Shown one piece after another: positions 1 through 9,037 of a stretch of 16,744 nt of DNA (position 1 is the stretch's first letter; the number at the start of each line of letters is the position of its first letter). The notes under the pieces are model-generated. The model was not told where the DNA came from. It saw nothing but the letters and a program-made list of their open reading frames with translations, and did not search any database. Source of the DNA: Chrysochromulina tobinii (lineage: Eukaryota > Haptophyta > Prymnesiales > Chrysochromulinaceae). Location of the stretch: positions 1 to 16,744 of the forward strand of contig JWZX01002918.1 in NCBI GenBank assembly GCA_001275005.1. Direction: 5' to 3'. The position numbers and the translations under genes were made by a program.

Positions 1-628
1 ACAGCGTCACCACGAGCAGCCCGATGAAAGCGAACGCAACACAGCACCAACTCCACATCCATGCGGGTGCGGCCTTTGTCGTCGTGGTCGTCGTCGGCGT
101 CGCAGACGGCGCGTGCGCTCGCAGCTCTGGAGGGGTTCGCAGCGGCGTCCGGGCCAGGGAATTGTCATAGGATTCCGGACCAGGGAAGCTGGCCCAAGCA
201 GGTCGTGCTACGCCGCCGCCGTTCCCTTTAGCGGCCGCGTGCGAGCCGTTGCAAGAGCTCTCCTCATCCTCCAGGAGCTTGTAGCGCGGCAGCTGTGCAA
301 GGTCGAGGATCAGTCTCACAGCAGCAGCTTTCTGCTTCACGACCGCTGCCGCCCGCTGCGCCAAGGAAGCTTGTAGGATGGCGTTGGCCTCGAACCTGCT
401 CCGCGCTACTGTTGGCGGCGTGTGCGCCGGGGTGGGCGCCGGAGTTGGCACGGTCGGGATCGGTAGCCTGACTGTCCTCTTGAGAAGCGGCGGCGGCGAC
501 GGCAGCCGGGTCGCCGCGGCATCGGATAGCCTATCTTCGTCCAGAGACCGACTCGCCTTGCGTGCGGCCAACGAGAGCATCAGCTCATGCGGCGGCGGCA
601 GCAGGTTATGCGCTGGCCACGGCTGCAT
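1..628 (-). CDS. Hypothetical membrane protein, partial (3' end off window)
   Basis: I do not recognise this protein. Read on the minus strand from the ATG at 628, one frame stays open for 209 codons to the window edge; upstream it is also open back to a TGA near position 690. The N-terminal ~190 residues look soluble: Pro-rich and Ala-rich stretches, a helical basic patch (AAAVVKQKAAAVRLILDLAQ), then an acidic KLLEDEE motif and a TPTTTTTTK run. A strongly hydrophobic segment, WMWSWCCVAFAFIGLLVVTL, follows in the last codons before the edge. It could be the C-terminal anchor of a cytosolic protein or the signal anchor of a type II protein whose main domain lies outside. It is divergent from the epimerase gene at 839, so 629-838 would be a shared promoter. 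The start codon is a guess, and an upstream exon is possible. Confidence 0.45.
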   Translation of the reverse strand, partial: MQPWPAHNLLPPPHELMLSLAARKASRSLDEDRLSDAAATRLPSPPPLLKRTVRLPIPTVPTPAPTPAHTPPTVARSRFEANAILQASLAQRAAAVVKQKAAAVRLILDLAQLPRYKLLEDEESSCNGSHAAAKGNGGGVARPAWASFPGPESYDNSLARTPLRTPPELRAHAPSATPTTTTTTKAAPAWMWSWCCVAFAFIGLLVVTL

Positions 629-838
629 GCAGCCAGCTGCACGCAGCGGCGTGGCCACACCTTGCAGCCACACCCGTCACTCACTTTGTCGACGAGACAA
701 CTTTTTGCATGCATTTTGCCGGAGATACACGGCGGGCACTTCGCATGCCACAGGTCCGTCCGCTCCGCGATTGAAGTCAGATCGAAAACCCCGTGAAACT
801 ATTGAAATGACGAAACCCTTATTCGCGACCGAGTCTCG

Positions 839-2241
839 ATGTCGTCCATCCATCGCTTCCTCCTAGTGCTGAGAGTCGCCGCCATTTCTGCCGTTCCGTG
901 GCAGTCCGATGCTCCCAAGAGTCAAGATTTTTTCAGCAAGGATTTTTTGGTTGACCATATCAACTTCATCCTCAACTTCTACGAGCCGCGAGTGCTTGAC
1001 TCTACCGGCGGGTTTTTTCAAGGCTTCTTCCAGAACGGGACTACGTTTGATGCACACTTCAAGCAGATCGTGAGCAGCGCACGCATGGTGATCAACTTCA
1101 TGCGCGCGAGCAATATCACCGGACGGCCGGAGCTGCTCGCGCTCGGATCCCACGGTCTCGACTACGTCGAGAATGTGCACTACCAGCGCACCACGGATCA
1201 GTACGCCTTCTCGATCCTCGACGGCAAGCCGGCGGACATGACACAACAGGCCTACGCGTATGCCTTCCTGCTCGGCATGCATTCTTCGGTCGTCAAAGCA
1301 GGAGTCGCCAGTAACGACTCGAACGTAGTCCGAATCTTCAGCCATCTGTGCGTGCAGCCCAGAATGGCGTTTGCGTCGCTTGTCATGCTCGAGCCTGCTT
1401 GAGCCTGCGGCGTGTTGAGTGGCGTACTGAGCGGCGTATTGAGCGGCGTACTGAGCAGCCCCCGATCGAATCGCGTGCCCCGCGCAGCGAGAGGTTCTTC
1501 TACCTAGGCGACCAGCAAGCTGCCTACCTCGACACGATCGCCGCCAACGGGACCGTCGACACGTACCGCGGTCAGAACTCGAACATGCATATGTGCGAGA
1601 TGCTCATCGCAGCGTACGAGGCGACGAACAACCGCACGTACCTCGCGCGCGCCGAGGCGCTGGCGCACACGTTCGCGGTCGTGCTCGCCGCCAAGGCTGG
1701 GGGCTTCGTGTGGGAGCACTACGACGAGCAATGGAACATCAACTGGAACTACAACATCAACGACCCGAGCAACATCTATCGGCCCTGGGGATTCCAGCCT
1801 GGTCACCAGATGGAGTGGGCGAAGAACCTGCTCAACCTGAACCGCCATGAGCCGGCCGCATGGAAAGTGCAGCGCGCGCGTGAGCTCTTCGATGGCGCCT
1901 GGAGCCTCGCTTGGGACGATGCATACGGTGGGCTAGTCTACGGCTTTGCACCCAACCGCTCGTGGTGCGACACGGGCAAGTACTTTTGGGTACAGGCGGA
2001 GGCGCTTGCGACGGCGGCGCTGCTGCACGAGGCGACAAGCAACATGACCTACCTGCACCAGTACAAGCGCCTATGGAGCTATATTTGGCAGAAGTGGGTC
2101 GATCACAGGTACGGAGCATGGTACGGGTTCAACCTGACGCGCGAGAACGAGCTCGTGAATGATCGAAAGGCGATCGCCGGCGCCAAGTGCGACTATCACT
2201 CGATGCAGGCGTGCATCACGACGCTTACCGTCTTCGAGTGA
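839..2241 (+). CDS. Secreted N-acylglucosamine 2-epimerase (AGE) superfamily protein
   Basis: Two exons, 839-1347 and 1488-2241, joined by a 140-bp phase-2 GT-AG intron (donor GTGCGTG), give 420 residues, the usual size for a single (alpha/alpha)6-barrel AGE protein. This family interconverts sugars such as N-acylglucosamine/N-acylmannosamine or mannose/fructose. Visible family motifs are RGQNSNMH (197-204), RPWGFQPGHQMEW (268-280), KYFWVQAE (334-341) and KCDYHSMQ (403-410). The His of PGH and the His of DYH match the catalytic His pair of the family. The WGFQPGHQxEW pattern favours the aldose-ketose isomerase/epimerase branch over renin-binding proteins, but the substrate cannot be read. Residues 1-20 look like a signal peptide, and there are N-glycosylation sequons (NGT at 66, NIT at 92), so it probably works in the lumen or outside the cell. 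The acceptor at 1487 was preferred because it restores LERFFYLGD; an AG at 1493 also keeps frame. Confidence 0.92.
1348..1487 (+). other. Intron of the AGE gene with a 12-bp minisatellite
   Basis: The donor GTGCGTG at 1348 and the acceptor CGCGCAG at 1487 connect two different reading frames. The intron holds four tandem 12-bp units of the form GGCGTACTGAGC at 1409-1456 (variants GTGTT, GTACT, GTATT, GTACT). The unit is a multiple of 3, so it leaves long false frames open. Confidence 0.8.
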
Positions 2242-2705
2242 GCCGTCTCGAAAGCGAGGAGCTACTAGTACGTGCATGGTGCCAAAGTGGGCCGTCTCGA
2301 AAGCAAAAGGCTTGAAAGTGCCACCTTGTCAACCGATGCGGGTGATGTGCAAAAGTGTCGTGTTGGAGGCGCGCAACATGCACGGACTACGGCGTAACAG
2401 CTCTGTGTACGTAGATTTCTTTTGCGTTCATGAATCTAGGACAACCGTCGCCGACGCCGGATCGGATCTCGAGTACGTGGTGGCTAGACTCAATCTGGGG
2501 GCTCCGTTCCGACAAGGTTTCGTTAATCTCATGGCCCCTTAACTGAGGCCACTGCGACGCTGGCCCGTGCTTACCCGCCTCCCCCCCCACCTTGAAACCC
2601 AGCAGAACCTCTTCTGTGCCTCGGCCAAGCTGAAAACGCTCCCCAACCACTCGCCTCTTGAACTGGTCACACTTCACTGCTCATGCGAAGCATTTCGCAT
2701 GCACG
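2242..2705. other. Convergent intergenic region
   Basis: This lies between the 3' ends of the epimerase gene (+) and the anchor-protein gene (-). No coding region is convincing here. A 14-bp direct repeat, GCCGTCTCGAAAGC, occurs at 2242-2255 and 2291-2304, and there is a C homopolymer near 2580. It is presumably overlapping 3' untranslated sequence. Confidence 0.5.
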
Positions 2706-3299
2706 CTACCTGAACGGCCAGCTCGCGAGGATGACGATGAAAGCCAAGAGCCCGAGCAACATGCCGAGCAGCAGCAGATGCAAGCGCTGACGGGCCCTCT
2801 GATGCGCCCCCTGCAGCTGATGCGCCTCTGGGGACACCAGGGACTTGAGCCCAGGTGGCAGCTTCCCAAGGAAGCTCTGGGTGAACTGACGCCAGCACAA
2901 GGACCGCTGCTCGAGCTCGCCGCTGCTCGAGCGACCTCGTACCCGCGGGTGTGACGCGCCGGTATGGCGTTGGTATGGCGTGGGGGATTCCACGTCGCCG
3001 TACTCGTGCAGCTGCGGTGAGCCCTCGTTGCCGCTCTGCCACCGTTCTGCCGCCGGTGCAGCACCGGTTGAGCGCGGCCGCTTGACCGCACGCTCGTCCT
3101 CATCCTCGCTTTCAGAGGGTCTGCTGTGGCTCGTCTGCACACTCAAGGCTGCAGCTTTAGGCCCCAGCTCCTCAATAAGGGCAACGTCCTCGTCCTCTGG
3201 ATAGGAGTCGTAGACATAACTACTGCGAGCTGCCGCTGGCGAAGATGAGCGTCGTCGCCGCTGTCCGATCGTCGCGCGTCCCAGCAGAGCACTTCTCAT
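2706..3299 (-). CDS. Acidic/Ser-rich protein with C-terminal membrane anchor
   Basis: Unrecognised family, 197 residues. The frame extends upstream to 3440 but only from a TTG; the first ATG is at 3299 and has A at -3. In order: a basic RRRRSSS patch (14-20), an acidic segment YPEDEDVALIEELG (33-46), a second acidic run ESEDEDE (63-69) followed by KRPR (73-76, like a nuclear localisation signal), a Ser/Pro-rich middle, and a hydrophobic stretch at 173-192 just before the C-terminus (LHLLLLGMLLGLLAFIVILA). Only about five residues follow, so this is the architecture of a tail-anchored protein inserted post-translationally in ER or outer organelle membranes. It is divergent from the methyltransferase gene at 3879. 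No SNARE heptads are obvious. Confidence 0.6.
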   Translation of the reverse strand: MRSALLGRATIGQRRRRSSSPAAARSSYVYDSYPEDEDVALIEELGPKAAALSVQTSHSRPSESEDEDERAVKRPRSTGAAPAAERWQSGNEGSPQLHEYGDVESPTPYQRHTGASHPRVRGRSSSGELEQRSLCWRQFTQSFLGKLPPGLKSLVSPEAHQLQGAHQRARQRLHLLLLGMLLGLLAFIVILASWPFR

Positions 3300-3878
3300 C
3301 CTCGAGAGAAAGGGATCGCGTCCGCCCCTCACGAGAAGCGTACCGACGTCCCACGCTCGCTTTGTTTCAGGGGCACGAGATGTGTGTTCGAGCTCGAGGC
3401 CAAAGCGCGGTGTCGGGCGCTGCTCGACCCCCTCAAGCAAAGCTCGATTTCAGGTTATACTCACTCAGCCCCATCAGTCACACCTATTGCAGTACTGTAT
3501 TTGCCGTTAAATACTTGTGGGGTTCAACGAACCGCCCCTCGCCAGGGGGGAACAAGCAAGCTTGCTTGCTTACTAGGGGGAGGTCTAGTCGCACGATGGT
3601 TACATGTACCCGCCTCGTCTATTGAAGTTTACGGATCGGTGAGAAAAAAGACAAAAAACTTTTCTTTTAAACTTTGCTAGTCTCATTGACCGTTACTCGC
3701 GAAGTCCGCACACTGCAACCTCTTTAGGAAGGGGGAACCAAGCGACTGGGCGGCTCGGCTACTGGGCGGCCGCACTCGAAATCGCCCGCACTGCGACCTC
3801 GCCCAGTTGCTTGGAAACCCCTACCCTGTCGAGCGCGCGTCGGCCCCTTTGTTGCGCTCGACCCCCGAAGTCACAAGC
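3300..3878. other. Divergent intergenic region, AT-richer, with palindrome
   Basis: This separates the anchor-protein gene (-) from the methyltransferase (+) and should hold both promoters. It includes an A/T-rich block around 3640-3680 and a 16-bp perfect palindrome CAAGCAAGCTTGCTTG at 3553-3568, flanked by G runs. No gene was recognised. Confidence 0.45.
3553..3568. repeat. 16-bp perfect palindrome
   Basis: CAAGCAAGCTTGCTTG is symmetric about 3560/3561. GGGGGG lies just 5' and AGGGGG just 3'. Its position between two divergent genes would suit a protein-binding site, but no function can be read. Confidence 0.6.
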
Positions 3879-4976
3879 ATGCTTGCCGTGACGGCCTCTC
3901 TGTTGGCTCTTGCGCGTCCCGACCGCAAGTTCCACCATTCATTTCGCCACTCGAAATTTCGTTTTGCCGACATAATGGAGAATCGCAAGAATGACCTCTG
4001 CCTCGATGGAAATTCCTTGCCCACTGTCACGGAAAGCTGGTGTCGCGGTCAGGTGGGCGATGATCATTCAAGTTTATGCCTGGGCGTGGCTACCATTTTG
4101 AATGCTACGTGCGCAGAGCTCTTGGACGAAGAGTTTCTGCAACAAGTGGTTCGTAGGGTAGGCCTCGCCAATGATTTTCGTGGTGCCCGCATCTTCGGTG
4201 CCGAGGCGAACCATATGAGGCTTGCCGCCACAAACACGATAAAAGGCGGCATGTTTCAAGACCCTCATCAGCTGGCCGCCGCGCTCGTCCATTTTGGTCG
4301 CTCGCCAATCCCGATTCGCACCTACCTCGAGCTCGGCGTGCTGTCTGCCTGGACGAACGCCATCATCTCTGCCTTTTTCGCGCGCAAAGCCGATGGTCGT
4401 CATGAGTTTCATAGCTACGCCGTCGATGTCAGCGCACAATGGATTTCGAAGCCGACGTTGACGATCCTGTCGGCACTGAATGGGAGCTATGTAGATAGGG
4501 CTTCGCAGACGTACAAGCAGATGATCGCAGAGACACAGACCAGCCCGCGCTTCGATGTGTGTTTCATCGACGCTGACCACTCCTACGACAGCGTGCGCGC
4601 GGACTATGAGGAACTCAAGAGGAGGTGCGTGAGAATGATGCTCCACGATGTGGTAGATTTTGATTGCTTTGTATTCCATAGCTGGGGAGGAGGCGTACCC
4701 GCCTTTTGGGCAGAGCTGGTGTCCAATGTCAACCGCAGCAGGGTGAACGAATTCACCGCTCAGCCTGGAATCTTCCCACCAGTGCTCGGGATCGGCGTGC
4801 TCTCGCCTAGCTCCGCGACGGGAGATGGGCAAGCCGACAGCTCAACATGGCAGCGCGCTCCCATGGGCGCAGGATTCTATGGGAGTACGCCCAAGGCTGG
4901 CCTCTATAAGTGGCTTTGCAACACGGGAGCTGCGCGTGCGAAATCAACGCCTCTGCAAGTGTTCTGCGAATCGTGA
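3879..4976 (+). CDS. Class I SAM-dependent methyltransferase, secretory-type
   Basis: This is an intronless gene of 365 residues. It has the Rossmann-fold methyltransferase core: motif I YLELGVLSAWTNAI (149-162) as the SAM-binding loop, a following acidic strand AVDVS (181-185), FIDADHSYDSVRADYEEL (229-246) and HDVVDFDC (256-263). The FIDADHSYDxVxxD and HD signature is typical of the Methyltransferase_24/TylF/cephalosporin-hydroxylase-like group, often sugar or small-molecule O-methyltransferases; the substrate is unknown. The frame opens upstream at a TTG (3807), but the first ATG is at 3879 and begins a short hydrophobic MLAVTASLLALA, so secretory targeting is likely. Several Cys and the sequon NAT (75) fit that. 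GC looks lower than in the flanking glycosyltransferase gene. Confidence 0.88.
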   Translation: MLAVTASLLALARPDRKFHHSFRHSKFRFADIMENRKNDLCLDGNSLPTVTESWCRGQVGDDHSSLCLGVATILNATCAELLDEEFLQQVVRRVGLANDFRGARIFGAEANHMRLAATNTIKGGMFQDPHQLAAALVHFGRSPIPIRTYLELGVLSAWTNAIISAFFARKADGRHEFHSYAVDVSAQWISKPTLTILSALNGSYVDRASQTYKQMIAETQTSPRFDVCFIDADHSYDSVRADYEELKRRCVRMMLHDVVDFDCFVFHSWGGGVPAFWAELVSNVNRSRVNEFTAQPGIFPPVLGIGVLSPSSATGDGQADSSTWQRAPMGAGFYGSTPKAGLYKWLCNTGAARAKSTPLQVFCES

Positions 4977-5351
4977 TAGTGGAGAGATCTGTTCTCCCGG
5001 CGCAGTGGGATGATCCCTACCGCCGGATGCCCGGATACTGCACTTATTCTGTTAGGCGGAGTGTGTCAGATGGTAATCAGGCGGGGGGGCTGCAGATAGT
5101 CTCGAGAGTACACCTTTGGACATCTCGCTTATTTGGGGCGTTTTGTATGTTTTTGAACCCGGTAGCGGTACCGCGACTCCGCGAGGAACTGCGTTCGACC
5201 TCCTCCCCCTTTCTGCAATGAATTCCTTTTGTGAAAAGGTCTGCATGTGTCTCATTTCGGGAGTCCTGTATTGCTTTCACGGTTGTGCTCCTTGCGTGTT
5301 GTGTGTATTCATCATGAAAAGGTCAGTTGGGAGGCCTCGTGATCGCCTTCC
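4977..5351. other. Intergenic region with a possible upstream exon
   Basis: This lies between the methyltransferase and the glycosyltransferase on the same strand. It is mostly unassigned. From the ATG at 5218 a short frame encodes a Cys-rich hydrophobic stretch (VCMCLISGVLYCFHG, then CVLCVFIMKR), which could be a signal-anchor exon for the next gene. No splice pair that I can find joins it convincingly: GT at 5326 with AG at 5366 keeps frame, but the intron would be only 41 bp. Confidence 0.35.
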
Positions 5352-7501
5352 ATGTCGGGCTGCCAGGCGATGCCAGCGGTGGGTGCTGGGCTGGATGCGC
5401 GCGAGTACCTCTCCAGCGAGGCGCAGAGGCTTCTTCGTGAGACGGCCGCGCTCCCTTCGATGGAGGCGCGCGAGCTCTGCAGAGTGCGGTGGCTGATCTA
5501 CCGAGGCGACGAGAACTATGGCCTCGGCAATGTGCTGTATGACGTGGCATCCGCGGCGGCGCTGGCGCTGGCGCTCAACCGGACGCTCGTGTATGGCGCG
5601 GATGCCGTCGACCGCAAGTTCGGCACGCTTCTTCAGTGGCCGGGGCTGTTGACGATGAGAGACGCGGATGAGCTGCGTCGGCGCGCCCAGTGCCACCCGG
5701 AGCGCTGGCAGCTCAGCGCACAGCGGCGTGTCGTGTTCGCGCCCGACAAGTGCACGTTCCAGCGCACGTGGCGTCGAGAGCGCTCCGGCAAGGGCCGCTG
5801 CTTCAAGCGGCTGCTCGGCATCGACTGGCTCGAGGAGCATGCGCCTGTGATCGAGCTGAGTAAGGTGCACGCATTCACCGGTCTGCAGACTCTGCTCAAG
5901 TCGGCGCATGCACCGCTGAGGGAGCGCGTGCGGGCGCTCACAGGCGGCTGCTTGCTGGCCGGCAGCCGACCCAATCTCCATGGGGTGATCCTCGCCTCGC
6001 TCATGCAACCCTCCCCGGCCGTCCTCCACGCAGTACGTTGGGCTCTGTCACAGCAGCAGCAGCAGCAGCGCCAGCATGCGCACGAGTCCCACGGCTGGAC
6101 GGCAGGCCGACTAGGAAAGAGCCGATACCTTCCTTGGACGCCGCCCCAGATCGGCCTCCACGTACGTGCCATGAACGACCACCGAGCCAAGAATCTCACC
6201 GGCGAGATGCAGGCGGTGCAGATGCAGAACGCCTTGATTTGCATTCACCGGGCGGCAAAGGCCATGGCGGCGAAGGCCATGGCGGCGGCGGTGTTGACGG
6301 CGGCGGCCGCGCCGCCCACGGGAGCCAGCCATCCCTCGAATTACACCTCGCCTGCGCGAGATCGGCGAGATCAGATCTCCACCCACGAGATCGGATCGCC
6401 ACCGGCATTCCTCTCCGTGCTTGTGATCTCGTCTTCGCCGGAGCTGCGCACCCTGATGGTCCGCTGATGGCCTCTGATTGCCTCCTGATTGCCTCCAAGA
6501 GCCTATGATTGCCTATGATTGCCTATGATTGCCTCTAATTGCCCCCTAATCAGGTCCGCCGCCTCTCAGCCCGCTTTCGACGAGGGCTCGCCGAGAGGAA
6601 GCAATCAGAGGCACTCAGAGGCCAGCAGAGGCCCTCAGAGGCACTCAGAGGCCCTCAGAGGCACTCAGAGCCCAGCAGAGGCCAGCAGAGGCCAGCAGAG
6701 GCCAGCAGATGGCTCGCCGAGACGAGGCAAGGGGCGGGCGAGGGCGCCGTGTTGGGCAAGGGCGTGGCCGCCCTCGCGGACGCTGTCGACAGTGATGATG
6801 CGACACACATACTCCCTCTGGTCTTTGACTGGCGCGAGTACATCGGCCGCGCCCCGCGCGCCATCGCCGACAGTCTCGCCGCGTCGGAAGCGGCCGCCGC
6901 GGCCTTTTGCGGCAAGGTGAATGCGTCGGAGGCGTTCCGATGCAATCGATCGGCCCATACGCGCGATTGGGGGCCGGAGCCTCATTGGGTAGCGGTAGTG
7001 GAGCTGCTGCTCCTAGCCGTCGTCACCGACGTCGTGGTCGGTGCGGGCTACCCCTATTTCAAGGTGTGCAACACATTTGCGCAGATTGGGGCCGCTCTCG
7101 CTGATGCCGCGCCTGAATGGCTTTGTGCGCTCGGCCCGACGCGCCGCCGTGCACAACAGGCGTCGCGGCGCTGCGGCGCGGGCGCGGGAGTCAGCGCCGG
7201 CGGTCGCGCCGGTCGCGCCGGTGGAGATCGTGTCGAGCCGCATCGCATCCAGCTGCTCTGCGCGTCACAGCTCTTCTCGACGGATTGGGGTTCGTCAATG
7301 TGGAGATCGCTCAACGGCACCGCCAAGCGCGGCTCGGACAATGTCGTCGATTGCGGCAGCCCAATCTGCATGCCGACGCCCCTCCACCCAGAGCTATGGA
7401 GCGACTTGCGAGGCGATACCTGTGCGGCCGACGACGACACGGGCGCTCCACCCAATTTACTCTTTGGCATTCCCATCAAGCCCTTACGAGGATATCAGTG
7501 A
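5352..7501 (+). CDS. Fucosyltransferase-like glycosyltransferase
   Basis: Proposed exons are 5352-6458 and 6722-7501 (phase 0), about 628 residues. Exon 1 has LIYRGDENYGLGNVLYDVA (48-66) followed by ALALALNRTLVYG (70-82), like the GxGN..L..+..A..LA..LNRTL nucleotide-sugar region of fucosyltransferase-fold enzymes. QIGLHVRAMN (about 265-274) corresponds to the conserved HxR motif, and VLVISSSPELRTL is the following strand. Exon 2 has HWVAVVELLLLAVVTDVVVG (about 457-476) then AGYPYFKVCNTF, resembling the E/D..LLS..DVLV...STF element of plant-type GT37. Such enzymes transfer fucose from GDP-fucose in the Golgi. Donor sugar and acceptor are not readable. A polyQ run (6049-6066) and Ala-rich AAKAMAAKAMAAA interrupt the core. 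No signal anchor follows the ATG at 5352, so an upstream exon may be missing. Intron borders are weak (donor GTCCGC; acceptor AG at 6721, or 6700). Confidence 0.65.
6459..6721 (+). other. Glycosyltransferase intron carrying inverted 10-bp repeat arrays
   Basis: This is the region where the frame changes between the two glycosyltransferase exons. The left part (6470-6545) repeats GCCTCTGATT and variants such as GCCTATGATT; the right part (6601-6710) is eleven 10-bp units on the opposite strand sense, starting GCAATCAGAG and continuing GCACTCAGAG or GCCAGCAGAG. GCCTCTGATTGC at 6470-6481 is the exact reverse complement of 6601-6612, so the transcript could fold into a long imperfect hairpin. Confidence 0.65.
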
Positions 7502-7921
7502 ATTCACGTGTTGGGCACCGCGTACGCGGGCAGCTCGGGCGCTGCACGGACCGCTCGGGTTGATATATGATGAAGTTTTATTTAGCCAAGTATCTAGCGA
7601 GCAGTGTATTCACGTCCTCTTTTTCACTTTTCGAGTGTCACGGTCTTCGCTCACTCTGACTCCTGTCAGCCACGTTACCGTATAGAGCTATATCGCTCCC
7701 CATGGCCATGCTCATTCCCGCGGCCGGGCACAACGTCGCTCACGACTCACGACTGGCCGCTTGAGCGTACTACACATCACGTCAGACGTCATCCGACACT
7801 GCACTTCGTTGTACCGACCTGCGTTGTTCTCTCCTCTATGGCACGCACAGGTTCATGCCTCATGCATGCTGTGCGCATTCAGGGCGTTCGGCTCGGCTCT
7901 CGCATGTTTTGAGTGCACAGC
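7502..7921. other. Convergent intergenic region
   Basis: This lies between the glycosyltransferase (+) and NF-YB (-) 3' ends. The only open frame, 7604-7912 on plus, has no domain-like or membrane features, so I do not call it a gene. It presumably contains the two 3' untranslated regions. Confidence 0.5.
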
Positions 7922-9037
7922 CTAGAGGGCAACTGGAGCATCCCACTTGATCTTCGTCTTCTTGTAGACCTCGCTGGCGTCTGAGGCCATGGCGATCGCC
8001 TGGCGTGCCGCGATGATGTTGTGGTCGTTGGAACGATAGCATGATTCTGATGTGATTGAGCTGACCGAAGACGAGAGCGAAGATGCCTCCGAGGACGTTT
8101 CGCTCCGATTCGGCACTGCCTTGGCAACGACGAGCCCAGCGATGGTTGGTGCGCATACGATCGTCTGGGTCACGCTACCCCGTACAGTCGTGATCGGTAT
8201 CGGCGGAGAGGTTCCCCTTGCCGCAGTGAAGTCGTGCGCTTGCTCGGCCAGCTGGCTCGGCGGCATTTTTGTGTGTGGGAACGCTTGGATGGGTTTGGGC
8301 GCTGCTCCACTCAAGGGCCGCGACGATTGGGCCGGGATCGATTGATTCGAGTATTGGTAGTATTCCGGATGATCGTAGCGCGCCGAGAAAATCGGCATGG
8401 TCATCCTTGCGGCCTCCATCGTGGGTAAGTAATGATCGAGATCTGTAGCACACATTCACTACGTGTGATTGGAGTCCAAGGAGTCGCTCTCATGCCATAG
8501 GAAGGGAAGTAGGCAGAGGCAAGACTCACCGAGGTTTTCGAAAGCGGCCAGGATGTCATCGGGCGTCAATGCCTTCCGGCCCATGGCAATGGAGACATCG
8601 TTAGCTTCGCTCGTTATGAAGCAGATGAACTCGCTCACCATCTCCTGCATCAGAACTTTCGCGTCGCGTGCAACCTTGGCGTCCTTGGGTAGCTCCATGG
8701 CCATGAGACGCGCAACGTTGGCCATCGGCAGCAACCGGTCTTGCTCTCGCAGAGGAGGGGGAGCAGGAGCGGGCGCCTGTGCAGTGCGCCCCGATGCGCG
8801 CGGTTTAGGCAACACACTCGGTGCGAGCCGTGGCGCAGGAGCGAGCTGCCGCATGGTGGACCCTTTTGCGCGTCCAACAACAGTCGCACTCGGAAATCGT
8901 TGCACGTCAGGATGCGTGTGGCGCAAGCCCTCTGTCTGCTCTCCATCATCGGCGACGAGGAGGTCCGCCAGATCGTTCAGATACGCTTCATCTACCCTGA
9001 TTGGGTGCGATGGCTGCTCGAGGAGAAGACAGGCCAT
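7922..9037 (-). CDS. NF-YB: NF-YB/HAP3-type CCAAT-binding histone-fold subunit
   Basis: Two exons, 9037-8530 and 8442-7922, with an 87-bp phase-1 intron (donor GTGAGT, acceptor GCTACAG), encode 342 residues. The histone fold spans about 97-180: REQDRLLPMANVARLM (97-112), LPKDAKVARDAK (116-127), QEMVSEFICFITSEANDV (131-148), GRKALTPDDILAAFENL (153-169) and, after the splice, DLDHYLPTMEAARM. NF-YB pairs with NF-YC through this fold, then recruits NF-YA to bind CCAAT boxes. The intron cuts the helix-3/C-terminal region exactly where alignment to the family needs continuity, which supports the model. Flanks are Pro/Ala-rich (N) and Ser-rich (C). Departures from the canonical protein are the replacement of the usual DDLLWAM by DDILAAF and of the LGF before the last helix by NLD. 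NC2-beta/Dr1 is the nearest alternative, but LPMANVARLM and VSEFI favour NF-YB. Confidence 0.92.

Noticed and set aside
378-866. 162-codon plus-strand open frame
   Set aside because: It overlaps the minus-strand membrane-protein frame and the epimerase start, and its composition is unlike a protein; a shadow is likelier.
2658-2954. 98-codon plus-strand open frame
   Set aside because: It is antisense to the acidic anchor protein, whose C-terminal membrane segment is the more protein-like reading.
4074-4832. 252-codon open frame on the minus strand
   Set aside because: It is antisense to the clear methyltransferase and shows no recognisable motif.
5277-6029. 250-codon open frame on the minus strand
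   Set aside because: It is antisense to the glycosyltransferase exon, has no domain-like features, and is open because of GC-rich codon structure on the other strand.
6539-6721. Start of the second glycosyltransferase frame as coding sequence
   Set aside because: Its first ~60 codons are translated 10-bp repeat (EALRG-, QQRPAEASR-like) and are better explained as intron.
7604-7912. 102-codon plus-strand open frame between two convergent genes
   Set aside because: It begins at GTG or TTG context with no motif, membrane segment or splice support.
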